From NCBI RefSeq assembly GCF_017068455.1, contig NZ_CP070608.1:1345488-1409487 (forward strand): DNA of 64,000 nucleotides, read 5' to 3'. The translations under genes were made by a program, and so were the position numbers. Below, one piece after another: positions 34,942 to 43,381 of this stretch (position 1 is its first letter; every line of letters starts with the position of its first letter). The notes under the pieces are model-generated. The model did not search any database. It was given only the letters and a program-made list of their open reading frames with translations, and was not told the DNA's origin. This stretch comes from Fulvivirga lutea. GTDB taxonomy: Bacteria; Bacteroidota; Bacteroidia; Cytophagales; Cyclobacteriaceae.

Positions 34942-35059
34942 GCACGCACAACATTCATTGCCTTAACCTTTTCAGGTGAGGCGGACTACACCAAACAAGT
35001 GATTTCTACTAATGACAACATTTATAGCTTAGACCCATGTCTAACTAAAAATGTGGATT

Positions 35060-35194
35060 ATGAAATTCGTTAAATCATTATTTATTGTGGGTAGCTTACT
35101 ACTATTTACTGGCGTTATAACTTCTTGCGAAGAGGAGGAAATTGTTTTAAAAGGTGATGGAGAAGAAATACCTGATACTCCTGACATTGACTGA
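35060..35194 (+). CDS. Very small acidic lipoprotein between regulator and kinase genes
   Basis: 44 residues, found by reading the gap. It starts MKFVKSLFIVGSLLLFTGVI, a textbook signal peptide, followed by the lipobox TSC and the acidic tail CEEEEIVLKGDGEEIPDTPD. The in-frame ATG at 35051 would add three residues; 35060 fits the signal peptide better. It lies 118 bp after the response regulator and 34 bp before the kinase gene, all on the plus strand. A tiny anchored acidic tail next to a kinase with a periplasmic TPR region could be a ligand or modulator; this is inference from context. Confidence 0.65.
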   Translation: MKFVKSLFIVGSLLLFTGVITSCEEEEIVLKGDGEEIPDTPDID

Positions 35195-35228
35195 AAATAT
35201 TAATAGTCGCATATTCTTATCTTAGAGT

Positions 35229-36956
35229 ATGCGGCTATTACTGGTATTTTTATTTGCTGTAATTCAAGTTTATGATCCTCTCATAGATGCCGAAAATGAT
35301 AGACAAAAGGGCATTGAGTATAAGAATTTGGGACAGCCTGATAGCGCACTATATTTTTTAGAACGAGCATTAGGTCAATTTTCTGCCGTTCAGGATTCAT
35401 TTGGGATAGCCAATGTATTGGTAAATCTAGCTTCACTCGAAAACACCAAAGGCGATTTCGTACGTTCATTTAAGCTATATCACGAGGCGCTTGATTGCTA
35501 TCAAAACCTAAATGATGTACAGGGGTTGATTAAAGTTAATGTAAACCTGGCTAATCAGCAGCTCAAGCTCAACAATATAAATGAGGCATTTGCTTATTAT
35601 TTGAAGGCTGAAAATTATTCCATTAATTCTCGAATAGATACTTACCTAGCATATATTTACAATGGACTAGGTAGTATTTTTCTTAGAAATGATTTTGAAA
35701 ATAGAAATCTAGATAAAGCTGAAAAATATTTAAACCAAGCTTTAAATATTTTTGAAGAAGAAAGAGATATTGATCAAGCAGGTTTTGTTCTTAATAATCT
35801 CTCAAGGTTACATAAGGAAAGAGGAGAATACTCTAAAGCCATTGATTCATATATAAAATATATAGATTTTGGATTAAAAGAGAATAATAATTCTTCTTTA
35901 CTTAAAGGATATCACAATATTTCAATTCTCTACAAAGAAATCGGTGAATACCAACTATCACTGGAGAACTTAGAAAAGGCCGAAGAAATAGCCATTTCCA
36001 TTTCTGACCCCATCAATTACATTCATATCCTTTCTAATCTGGTGGATGTAAATATGAGCTTGGGCAATTTTCACGAAGCTCAGTTTTACCTTGAAAAATA
36101 TAAATCACTTAGAGATTCCATTTATGATGATGATAAGATGGAGTCGTTAACTGAACTGCAAGTTAAATATCAGACGAAGGAAAAAGAGGAGCTTTTAGCC
36201 AAAGAGATTGAGTTGAACAATGAACGTAAGTGGCGCAATATTTTTCTAACTATTCTGTCATTGGCTCTAATTACAGGGCTATGTGTGATTATTTGGCTAA
36301 ATAAAAAGCGGAGAATGGAAGAGCGAAATACGCTGGAAAGACAAAAAGAAATTGAAACCCTCAAAGCCAGTATTGAAGGTGAAAATAAGGAAAGAAAGCG
36401 CTTGGCAACTGACTTGCACGACAGTGTAGGGAGTATATTAACAGCAGTAAGGATGATACACTCGAGTTACAAAAACCAGGTGGGCGAAAGTGGGACGAAA
36501 GTAGATATGCTCTTATCTGAAGCAGCTGAAACGGTGAGAGAAGTTTCGCATAATATTTCGCCTACAACGCTCAATCGCTATGGGTTGAAAAAGTCATTAG
36601 AGCACATGTTCGAGTCGCTGCCTGATACTATTGAAGTGAATTATTCTATCAATTTGCCTGAAAAAGGAGTAGGGAAAGAAGTTGAGCGATCGCTCGATTA
36701 TATTGTGAAGGAGTTAGTAAATAACACGGTGAAGCATGCCAATGCAGAGTCCATAGAACTGCAAATTAATGTAATCGATGATGTTGTAATATTAACCTAT
36801 GAAGATGATGGCAAAGGGTTTAATACCAATGACTTAGCTGAAGGAATAGGCCTTTCCAATATTAAAAATCGCGTGGCATTACTCAACGGCAGTGTAGAAG
36901 TCAACTCCGCAACTGGCGAAGGGTTTCTGTGTAGTATTGAGGTGTTAGTTCATTAG
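35229..36956 (+). CDS. TPR sensor histidine kinase (HisKA_3/NarL type)
   Basis: 575 residues. A signal peptide is followed by a periplasmic sensor of at least five TPR units (about 25-300; for example IEYKNLGQPDSALYFLERAL, DRAGFVLNNL-type repeats and YSKAIDSYIKYID). A coiled coil and one membrane helix (NIFLTILSLALITGLCVIIW, about 337-356) connect to the kinase core. The HisKA_3 motif RLATDLHDSVGSILTAVRM holds the phosphoacceptor His397. The ATPase domain has ELVNNTVKHA, DDGKGF and GIGLSNIKNRV. It pairs with the response regulator at 34285-34941; the small lipoprotein gene lies between them. Confidence 0.93.
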   Translation: MRLLLVFLFAVIQVYDPLIDAENDRQKGIEYKNLGQPDSALYFLERALGQFSAVQDSFGIANVLVNLASLENTKGDFVRSFKLYHEALDCYQNLNDVQGLIKVNVNLANQQLKLNNINEAFAYYLKAENYSINSRIDTYLAYIYNGLGSIFLRNDFENRNLDKAEKYLNQALNIFEEERDIDQAGFVLNNLSRLHKERGEYSKAIDSYIKYIDFGLKENNNSSLLKGYHNISILYKEIGEYQLSLENLEKAEEIAISISDPINYIHILSNLVDVNMSLGNFHEAQFYLEKYKSLRDSIYDDDKMESLTELQVKYQTKEKEELLAKEIELNNERKWRNIFLTILSLALITGLCVIIWLNKKRRMEERNTLERQKEIETLKASIEGENKERKRLATDLHDSVGSILTAVRMIHSSYKNQVGESGTKVDMLLSEAAETVREVSHNISPTTLNRYGLKKSLEHMFESLPDTIEVNYSINLPEKGVGKEVERSLDYIVKELVNNTVKHANAESIELQINVIDDVVILTYEDDGKGFNTNDLAEGIGLSNIKNRVALLNGSVEVNSATGEGFLCSIEVLVH

Positions 36957-37120
36957 AATTTGATAAATCGTAAAGTAACTACGCCATTATTTCAGCCACT
37001 TTTACACTATTTCGAGATAAACTCACCAGTTATGTGTAGAAGTTATTACCCAAACAATAATAGATAATTGCTTAACGGCCTTGTATGGCATTTGGTATGG
37101 TCATTGGACTTTATGAGTGT

Positions 37121-37132
37121 GACAATATTGTC
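37121..37132. promoter_or_regulatory. Perfect palindrome before PfpI gene
   Basis: GACAATATTGTC, 28 bp before the ATG at 37161. Position and symmetry fit an operator. Confidence 0.35.
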
Positions 37133-37160
37133 TCAAAACATAAAATTTAAATAAGTAATT

Positions 37161-37724
37161 ATGAATAAACTAAAAGATATTAAAGTAGCCATTTTGGCAG
37201 AAAATGGGTTTGAAGAAGATGAACTCATGTCTCCAATGAAAATATTGAAGGAACAAGGAGCAGATGTAACCGTTGTTTCGCCCAGAAAAGATTCGATAAA
37301 GAGTTGGAAAGGCGAAAATTGGGGTGTTGATCTAAAAGTAGATAAACAAGTTCAAGAAGTTTCTGCCGATGATTTTGATGCACTCTTAATTCCTGGTGGT
37401 GTGGCTAATCCTGATTTGCTAAGACGAAATGAGGATAGCGTTGAGTTTACAAAGAATTTTTTTAAAGCGGGTAAACCTATTGCTTCAATATGCCATGGCC
37501 CACAGGTTTTAATAGAAACTAATGCGCTTCAAGGACGTACCATGACCTCTTTTTCTTCCATTAAAACCGATTTAATAAATGCAGGTGTAAAATGGGTAGA
37601 TAAGGAAGTGGTTGTAGACAGCGGTTTGGTTACAAGCAGAAACCCTGGTGACCTTGAGGCTTTCAATAAAAAAATGGTAGAAGAGTTTGCTGAAGGTAAG
37701 CATGCCTATCAAAAAACAGTTTAA
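37161..37724 (+). CDS. PfpI/YhbO-type DJ-1 superfamily protein
   Basis: 187 residues, cytosolic. This is the classical PfpI subgroup (type 1 glutamine amidotransferase domain): KVAILAENGFEEDELMSPMK at the N-terminus with the acid residue Glu, LLIPGGVANPDLLRR, and the nucleophile elbow ASICHGPQVLIE (Cys about residue 113, followed by His). The end TSRNPGDLEAFNKKMVEEFA is also typical. Relatives (YhbO, PfpI) protect against stress and carbonyl damage. It is a single gene with its own palindrome upstream and a strong terminator downstream. Confidence 0.93.
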   Translation: MNKLKDIKVAILAENGFEEDELMSPMKILKEQGADVTVVSPRKDSIKSWKGENWGVDLKVDKQVQEVSADDFDALLIPGGVANPDLLRRNEDSVEFTKNFFKAGKPIASICHGPQVLIETNALQGRTMTSFSSIKTDLINAGVKWVDKEVVVDSGLVTSRNPGDLEAFNKKMVEEFAEGKHAYQKTV

Positions 37725-37750
37725 ACCATTATAAAGCACGATGCTAAACT

Positions 37751-37782
37751 AAAACTGACCTTTTCACAGGTCAGTTTTTTTA
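37751..37782. terminator. Rho-independent terminator
   Basis: Stem AAAACTGACCT/AGGTCAGTTTT with loop TTTCAC and T-run; A/T tracts on both sides. It ends the PfpI transcript and can serve the converging gene at 37817. Confidence 0.85.
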
Positions 37783-37816
37783 TTGTGTATAGAATAAAGT
37801 GGCCACTCTGAAGTCA

Positions 37817-38368
37817 CTAATATTTCATTTTATGAAACTTTGTCTGAAGGGCATCAAGTTCATTTTTTACTTCGACCATTTTATCACGTAATGAATTTAT
37901 TTCTTTCAATAAACTCTTAGCCTCCTTAATTTTTGTTTCATATTCAGAGGCACTTATTTTACCTGATTTTTTTTGACCATTGAGCATATTGATATGTATG
38001 GTAAGTTCATACTCAAGCTCGTCATATGGCTTTGTATCTGTGCTGGTGTATTGAACTCCTTCTGCTTCATCGCTTGGCTTAACGCCAAGTCTTTTCATTC
38101 TTAAAGTCCAATTTTTTAATAATTGAACATCAACTTCATGGTCATCTTTTAAAAGCCCGACAAACTGTTCTGCACGTCTTAATAGCTCTTTTTCATCTTC
38201 ATATTGTACGCGTACCACGCTTCCATTTCGTTTCAGGCTATCAATTCGGTCACGTGCATTTTCTGTAGCTGTAATAAATTCCTTTTCCAGCCATGAGCTG
38301 TTTTGTGCTTTAAGAAATGATGTATTACAAATTGTTAATAAAATTAATATGGTTATTGTCTTCTTCAT
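37817..38368 (-). CDS. Exported helical protein of unknown function
   Basis: 183 residues. A signal peptide (MKKTITILILLTICNTSFLKAQ) precedes a mature domain that is nearly all charged helix: residues ~25-100 and especially ~125-180 (SASEYETKIKEAKSLLKEIN, LRDKMVEVKNELDALQTKFH), with heptad spacing, so a coiled-coil periplasmic protein is likely. No known family is recognised. It stands alone, 126 bp downstream of a TonB-type gene start on the same strand. Confidence 0.7.
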   Translation of the reverse strand: MKKTITILILLTICNTSFLKAQNSSWLEKEFITATENARDRIDSLKRNGSVVRVQYEDEKELLRRAEQFVGLLKDDHEVDVQLLKNWTLRMKRLGVKPSDEAEGVQYTSTDTKPYDELEYELTIHINMLNGQKKSGKISASEYETKIKEAKSLLKEINSLRDKMVEVKNELDALQTKFHKMKY

Positions 38369-38494
38369 GAATATATTCTTTTAGTTATAGCTAATTCAAA
38401 GCTCGAAGTATCACTATTGATATAGAATAGTAAATCATCCGCAACAATGGTGTCACGGATGATTTATATTATTAATAGTTATTATACTTCCCTA

Positions 38495-39187
38495 TTACAA
38501 TACTGGAGTATAGTATGGGTTTTCAATTTTAAATTGTACTGGAAGTACAACCCACTGAGCTACTGGAATATCCGCTATTTCTGCAGGTTTCCATTCACCG
38601 CTAGTTTCTTTAACAGCTTTTATAGCTTCTTTTTTCATAGCTTTCACTACCCATTCACCAGGAGCTTCTAAATCTTCACTGGCAATTACATTTTCTACAT
38701 TTCCTGTGCGATCGACTATGAATTTGACATAAACGGTACCTTCTACCGCTAATTCCTTAGCGTCTTCAGGGTATGTTAGGTTACTATGTAATTCATTGTA
38801 GAATTTTTCCATACCTATTTTAGGTTTTGGTTCCGTTTCAGCTGCATAGTACACACCTACACGGTTGGGAGTGTTATTAATGTCATCTTTCATTTCCTCT
38901 AAATCGATAAGATAAACTTCAAGTTGTTTTCTATCACGATTATTAGGAATTCCATCAATAACAACCTCAGTTACTGTTCCGTCATCGTATACATAGCTGT
39001 AAGTAGCCTCAGGATATTCGTCAATTATACGATGTACTTCAACGTACAATTTTTCAATGTCATTCTGGGTTTCTTCAATTTCTTGATAGCTTTTATCATC
39101 ATTCTGAGCAATCGTTGTGTGTGGTAGAACCATCGGCCCTACTAGTAATAACGAAGTCAAAAAGATGTGCTTAAATTTAGTTTTCAT
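38495..39187 (-). CDS. TonB C-terminal domain protein
   Basis: 230 residues. A signal peptide (ending TTIAQ) is followed by an extended acidic region and then a TonB C-terminal domain from about residue 130: LTYPEDAKELAVEGTVYVKF, IVDRTGNVENVIASEDLEA and WKPAEIADIPVAQWVVLPVQF, the typical closing strands. Because it has a cleavable-type signal and not a long proline-rich TM-anchored arm, it is one of the Bacteroidetes stand-alone TonB-domain proteins and not a full energy transducer. No ExbB/ExbD genes are nearby. Confidence 0.85.
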   Translation of the reverse strand: MKTKFKHIFLTSLLLVGPMVLPHTTIAQNDDKSYQEIEETQNDIEKLYVEVHRIIDEYPEATYSYVYDDGTVTEVVIDGIPNNRDRKQLEVYLIDLEEMKDDINNTPNRVGVYYAAETEPKPKIGMEKFYNELHSNLTYPEDAKELAVEGTVYVKFIVDRTGNVENVIASEDLEAPGEWVVKAMKKEAIKAVKETSGEWKPAEIADIPVAQWVVLPVQFKIENPYYTPVL

Positions 39188-39553
39188 GATATTTTAGTTT
39201 TAATGTTAAAATTCTATACCCTATAAAATGGTAATATCATGCCATTCTCTGCTCAGTACATTTATAGCCGTTTGACTATCATATTTGAGTAATATTTTTC
39301 TCTAGTGATGTGGAAAATTTACACAAAAAAGCTCCATTTAGGTGATTTCTACATAAAACCAATAAATGAGCCTGTATTTACAATCTGGCAAAAACTAATA
39401 TCAATTTATGAATGTGATTTCTTTGTGATGACATTTTCGATTTGCACTGTGTCCGTCAAAAAAGAAATCAAGGTGATAGTTAGACCCTTTGTCTTTATTA
39501 ATAATTGTTAGAAAATATACGGTCTATACTTTACTGTAAATAATAGGATTTTC
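39188..39553. other. Gene-free stretch
   Basis: About 366 bp between the TonB-domain gene start and the sterol desaturase stop. It holds a 68-codon frame at 39305-39511, but its composition does not look like a protein and I do not call it. No hairpin with a T-run or repeat is evident apart from an isolated AGGTGA half-site near 39340. Confidence 0.45.
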
Positions 39554-40429
39554 TTATCTCTTCTTACCAAACCCATGAAAGTTCTGGTGAACAAAATCTT
39601 GAGGGAATTTTTCTACTCCGGGAAAACCAAGTTTTATGTCGCGCCCATCATGCGGAATGTAGTTGGTTTTGAAGAGATAGTCCCAAATGCTTAGGGTTAG
39701 GCCAAAATTTACACCATATCTCTTTTCTTTAGGTAAGTTATAAGCATGATGCCAAATGTGCATTTGTGGATTATTGAAAATATATTTTAACGGGCCCAGA
39801 TTTAATCTGAAGTTGGAATGGTTGAAATGGCCAACAGCCAGCGTAAAAATATGAATGATAAAAAAATCACGTAGCCCAATTCCGATTAAGGCTAATGGTA
39901 TATACTCAATCGATCGATACACCACATTTTCCATCCAGTGATAACGCAAGTGAGCGGCAAAACCCATTTGTTCAACGGAGTGATGTACTTTGTGAAATTC
40001 CCAGAGAGCAGGAACCCGATGAAGTAAGCGATGCGTCCACCATTGCACAAAATCCCTAACTACAAATCCTATTAACAGATGAGCCCAAACTGGCCATGTC
40101 ATCACTTCAAAAGCCACCAGGTTGGTAATACCAATGCTTTTAAGAGCATCATTAAAAAAGTTAACCACCACATCGCTTGCTGCATTGTAAATGATCAGAG
40201 AAAAAAGAAAAAAGTTGAAAAACATGTAGAAGAAATCCAGCCAGAAATCTTTACGGAAGGTAGGTTGGCTTTTTCTCCAGGGTTTAACTAATTCAATAAC
40301 AAAAAAGAAGGCAGAAACGCCAACTAACCAGTAAAAGTAACTATGCCAGCTGGGGTTGGTTATCTCATTCCACAGGTAGCTGGCGTACCCTTTATACCCT
40401 TCAATAAAAATTTCTAAATAGCGTTCCAT
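39554..40429 (-). CDS. Sterol desaturase/fatty acid hydroxylase family membrane protein
   Basis: 291 residues with several membrane helices (about 30-50, 70-95, 115-140 and 180-200). The di-iron histidine clusters are intact: HRLLHRVPALWEFHKVHHS (HxxxH and HxxHH), GHFNHSN and HIWHHAYN. The family uses O2 to hydroxylate or desaturate lipids; in bacteria the substrates include sterol-like lipids and fatty acids, but here it is unknown. Its single-gene setting gives no clue. It is divergent from the large AraC-fusion regulator gene. Confidence 0.92.
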   Translation of the reverse strand: MERYLEIFIEGYKGYASYLWNEITNPSWHSYFYWLVGVSAFFFVIELVKPWRKSQPTFRKDFWLDFFYMFFNFFLFSLIIYNAASDVVVNFFNDALKSIGITNLVAFEVMTWPVWAHLLIGFVVRDFVQWWTHRLLHRVPALWEFHKVHHSVEQMGFAAHLRYHWMENVVYRSIEYIPLALIGIGLRDFFIIHIFTLAVGHFNHSNFRLNLGPLKYIFNNPQMHIWHHAYNLPKEKRYGVNFGLTLSIWDYLFKTNYIPHDGRDIKLGFPGVEKFPQDFVHQNFHGFGKKR

Positions 40430-40642
40430 CTGTAAATGGCAAAATAACTAAATGTCAAGATACCAGATTGTAACGTTTGTTACATAATTAGAATTCAATC
40501 CATGGCTTTATTAATATGTTTAGTTGACGGTAGCTTATATTTATTGAGTTTGTAGCAGTGTTATTTTAAAAAATGTCTTTATTATCTCCTTATAAAATAA
40601 AATGACGATAATTTAGCAGTAATTACAGACCCTAACCAACTA

Positions 40643-42313
40643 ATGAAGCCAGCAACTCAATACACAAAAAGTGGTCGTATTAACATAGCCTACCAGGTTT
40701 TTGGTTCAGGTTCTGTAGACCTGGTTTATATACCTGGCTGGGTTTCTAATATCGATTGGATGTGGGCATGCCCCGAGCTTGTTGGCTTTCTGGAAGAGTT
40801 AGGTAAAATATGCCGTGTAGTACTTTTTGATAAAAGAGGTACTGGTCTGTCAGATCGGGTGGTGGAGCTTTCCACGCTAGAAGAGCGCATGGATGACATA
40901 AGGGCAGTGATGGATGCCATTGGCTCTGAAAAAGCTATATTATTTGGACATTCTGAAGGTGGTTGCGTTTCAGCACTTTTTGCTGCCACCTACCCAAATA
41001 GAGTAATATCTATGATCACTTTTGGAATATTTGCAAAGCGCAGATATGCACCGGAATATCCTTGGGCACCAACTGATGAAGAGCGCCAAAAGGTGTATGA
41101 TATGATTGAAAATAGCTGGGGTAGTGGAGATATGAATTTAGAATCTCTTGCACCTTCTAAGGCCAATGACCCTGTTTTTATGGATTGGTTAGCCAACTAT
41201 TTTCGTTCCGGTGCGAGCCCCAGCGCGGCCATGGTGCTCACTAAAATGAATACTGAAGTCGACATCATTAATATTTTAAGCTCTATTAAAGTACCTGCTT
41301 TAATTATGCAGCGTACCAATGATATTGATGTTAAAATAGAAGAGGGAAGATTTATTGCGGAGAGGATTAAAGGGGCAAAGTTCGTAGAGTTCGATGGGGA
41401 TGACCATTTATTCTGGGCAGGAAATACGGATGAAGTTCTGGAAGAAATGAAATCTTTCATTGCTAATGTTGAACCCTCAGCTACTTATGAGGTTAGACTT
41501 TATACCGTTGTGGCTGTACGACTCATTTCGAATGGAGAAGAAAATATAAATAGTCAGGAGCTTGTTAATCAAAGGGTAGCTCAATACAGAGGTAAAATAG
41601 TGCAGTATGATAATGATTCATTTACTGCTGTTTTTGAGGGACCAAGTAAAGCAGTTCATTGTTGTTTAGACTTATTTGAGACTTTTGGTAGTTCCAATGT
41701 ACAATTAGCTGCAGGTATACATATTACTGAAGGTTTTGTAGATGAAACTTACTATTTGAGCGATAAAACAAAAGATTTGAATCACTCAATTCTTGAACCG
41801 GCAGAACCAAACCAAATATTAATTACACAACCTGTTAAGTTTTTACTTTCTGGGGCAGGCTTAACTATTACACAATATAAGACTATTGTTGATCCACTTA
41901 GTGGCGAAGCGCAGCCACTTTTCATGGTTATGGATCACTTAGATGAAAACAGCAGATCGGATATAACAATTAAAAATAAACTCCCACTAAATGATTCTTT
42001 TTTGGAGAGCGTGCTGCAAATTATCGACAAACATTTGAGTGATGAGTTTTTTGGTGTGGAAATGCTTTGCCGTGAAATTGGCATGAGTGAACGACAAGTT
42101 CAAAGAAAACTTAAGGCCATCTCAAATAAATCTCCAAACCAGTTAATTTCCTCAGTGAGGTTGCACCGCGCTAAAGAACTTATTTTAAAAAATGAAAATA
42201 ATATTGCCGAAATAGCATTTCAAACCGGGTTTTCCAACCCATCATACTTTTCTAAAAGTTTTAAGAAAGAATTTGGCGCTAGCCCCTCAGATTTAGTTCA
42301 AGGAAGGGCATAG
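40643..42313 (+). CDS. Alpha/beta hydrolase - degenerate class III cyclase domain - AraC HTH fusion
   Basis: 556 residues in three parts. (1) Residues ~1-275: alpha/beta hydrolase with nucleophile Ser104 in GHSEGG, acid Asp near 227-229 (TNDIDV) and His255 in GDDHLFW. (2) ~280-430: a class III nucleotidyl cyclase homology domain (NQRVAQYRGKIVQYDNDSF, EGPSKAVHCCLDLF, AAGIHITEGFV), lacking the first metal-ligand Asp (YTVVAVRL in its place) and the GDG motif (YDNDSF). (3) ~448-553: AraC HTH pair (CREIGMSERQVQRKLKA and NNIAEIAFQTGFSNPSYFSK). The first two parts have the order known from mycobacterial Rv1900c. Paired TGTCGG elements lie directly downstream. Confidence 0.87.
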   Translation: MKPATQYTKSGRINIAYQVFGSGSVDLVYIPGWVSNIDWMWACPELVGFLEELGKICRVVLFDKRGTGLSDRVVELSTLEERMDDIRAVMDAIGSEKAILFGHSEGGCVSALFAATYPNRVISMITFGIFAKRRYAPEYPWAPTDEERQKVYDMIENSWGSGDMNLESLAPSKANDPVFMDWLANYFRSGASPSAAMVLTKMNTEVDIINILSSIKVPALIMQRTNDIDVKIEEGRFIAERIKGAKFVEFDGDDHLFWAGNTDEVLEEMKSFIANVEPSATYEVRLYTVVAVRLISNGEENINSQELVNQRVAQYRGKIVQYDNDSFTAVFEGPSKAVHCCLDLFETFGSSNVQLAAGIHITEGFVDETYYLSDKTKDLNHSILEPAEPNQILITQPVKFLLSGAGLTITQYKTIVDPLSGEAQPLFMVMDHLDENSRSDITIKNKLPLNDSFLESVLQIIDKHLSDEFFGVEMLCREIGMSERQVQRKLKAISNKSPNQLISSVRLHRAKELILKNENNIAEIAFQTGFSNPSYFSKSFKKEFGASPSDLVQGRA

Positions 42314-42323
42314 GAAGTTACTT

Positions 42324-42420
42324 TGTCGGTTTTGTTATAGTCGGTCGGAATATTCTCAGGCCACTGTCGGAAAAGTACTCACATTCACTGTTTTTATGCT
42401 AGCCGACAGGCTTAATTACC
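42324..42420 (+). promoter_or_regulatory. 97-nt conserved regulatory element, copy 1 (paired TGTCGG)
   Basis: TGTCGG at 42324-42329 and again exactly 41 bp later at 42365-42370, plus GTCGGTCGG at 42340-42348. It aligns without gaps over 97 nt with 44896-44992 at about 60 matching positions, the best part being from 42375 to the shared TGCTAGCC and on to TACC. It precedes the SprB/cytochrome-YceI-DUF5777 operon (start 42550) and lies 11 bp after the AraC-fusion gene. Binding by that regulator is an inference. Confidence 0.55.
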
Positions 42421-42460
42421 ACCTAGCTTTGCTTTCAGTAAGGTTATCATAGTTTGGGTT

Positions 42461-42498
42461 GATAGTACAGTAGCCCCTTATTAATTGGGGTTACTATC
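42461..42498. other. Leader hairpin
   Basis: GATAGTA pairs with TACTATC, with an inner CCCC/GGGG stem. It lies 52 bp before the ATG at 42550 and has no T-run, so it is a leader structure or operator and not a standard terminator. Confidence 0.35.
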
Positions 42499-42549
42499 CA
42501 CCCTTTTGTTTTGATTGCCAATTCATCATTAAAACAAAATTATTACGCC

Positions 42550-43341
42550 ATGGAGGTGAACAAAGTAATTTCAATCATATTGATTTTAGCCATATTTGGT
42601 ATTTTTTCATGTACGTATGATCAAATCGAACCACAAGTTGATTGCACAACATCACCTGTGGAAATGGTATTGATTGAAAGTAAAGATGCAGAGTGCAGTT
42701 CTTCTAATGGTAGTTTTTCTGTTGCTGCGAGTGGTGGCGAATTGCCCTATACCTTCAGCTCAGAAGCGGGCAGCAACTCAGATGGTGTTTTTAGCAATGT
42801 AGCAGCCGGGACGTACAATGTGATAGTAAAAGATGCTAAAGGATGTTCTTCAGAACTGGCGGTAACTATTCAGAATTTAGGTGGAGTTAATTTGGACGAT
42901 ATTACAGCAAGCGAAGCGGGTTGTGGTTCTGCGAATGGCTCAATTCAAGTGGCAGTATCAGGCGGGGAAGAACCCTATTCATTTTTTATTAATGGAGGTG
43001 CAGCACAAACAAGTAATGTATTCAATGGATTGGATGCTGGTAGTTATTCGATAACTGCCATAGATAATCTGGACTGTGAAGTAAAAAGTAATGTGAAAAT
43101 CACGTCAGGCGTGAGCTATCAAAGCTCAATTAAGGGTATCATAGAAACCAACTGTGCTATTTCAGGTTGCCATAATGGAAGTGTTTCGCCAAACCTCACA
43201 TCTTTTTCAAGCATACAATCAAGCGCTAACAGAATAGAAGCAAGAACAGCCAACAGATCAATGCCACGAGGACGAACATTAACTCAACAAGAAATTGACA
43301 TGATCGCTTGTTGGGTAGATGATGGCGCACTCCAAAACTGA
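42550..43341 (+). CDS. Lipoprotein with two SprB-type repeats and a CX4CH cytochrome c-like domain
   Basis: The frame opens with TTG at 42511, but the ATG at 42550 starts a signal peptide ending in the lipobox FSC; the product is 263 residues. Two SprB-type repeats follow (CSSSNGSFSVAASGGELPYT and CGSANGSIQVAVSGGEEPYS, each about 70 residues). The C-terminal ~70 residues form a cytochrome c-like domain: NCAISGCHNG has the heme-attachment spacing CX4CH in place of CX2CH, and SMPRG supplies the usual Met axial ligand, ending IACWVDDGAL. Fusion of adhesin-like and heme domains is uncommon. It is the first gene of a three-gene operon with YceI and DUF5777 genes. Confidence 0.83.
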   Translation: MEVNKVISIILILAIFGIFSCTYDQIEPQVDCTTSPVEMVLIESKDAECSSSNGSFSVAASGGELPYTFSSEAGSNSDGVFSNVAAGTYNVIVKDAKGCSSELAVTIQNLGGVNLDDITASEAGCGSANGSIQVAVSGGEEPYSFFINGGAAQTSNVFNGLDAGSYSITAIDNLDCEVKSNVKITSGVSYQSSIKGIIETNCAISGCHNGSVSPNLTSFSSIQSSANRIEARTANRSMPRGRTLTQQEIDMIACWVDDGALQN

Positions 43342-43381
43342 TACTCACATAAATCAAAGAAATTAATCAAATCACATACAC

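Noticed and set aside
39305-39511. 68-codon frame between the TonB and desaturase genes
   Set aside because: Isolated, no family resemblance, and its Phe/Ile/Cys-rich translation looks like chance AT-rich coding.
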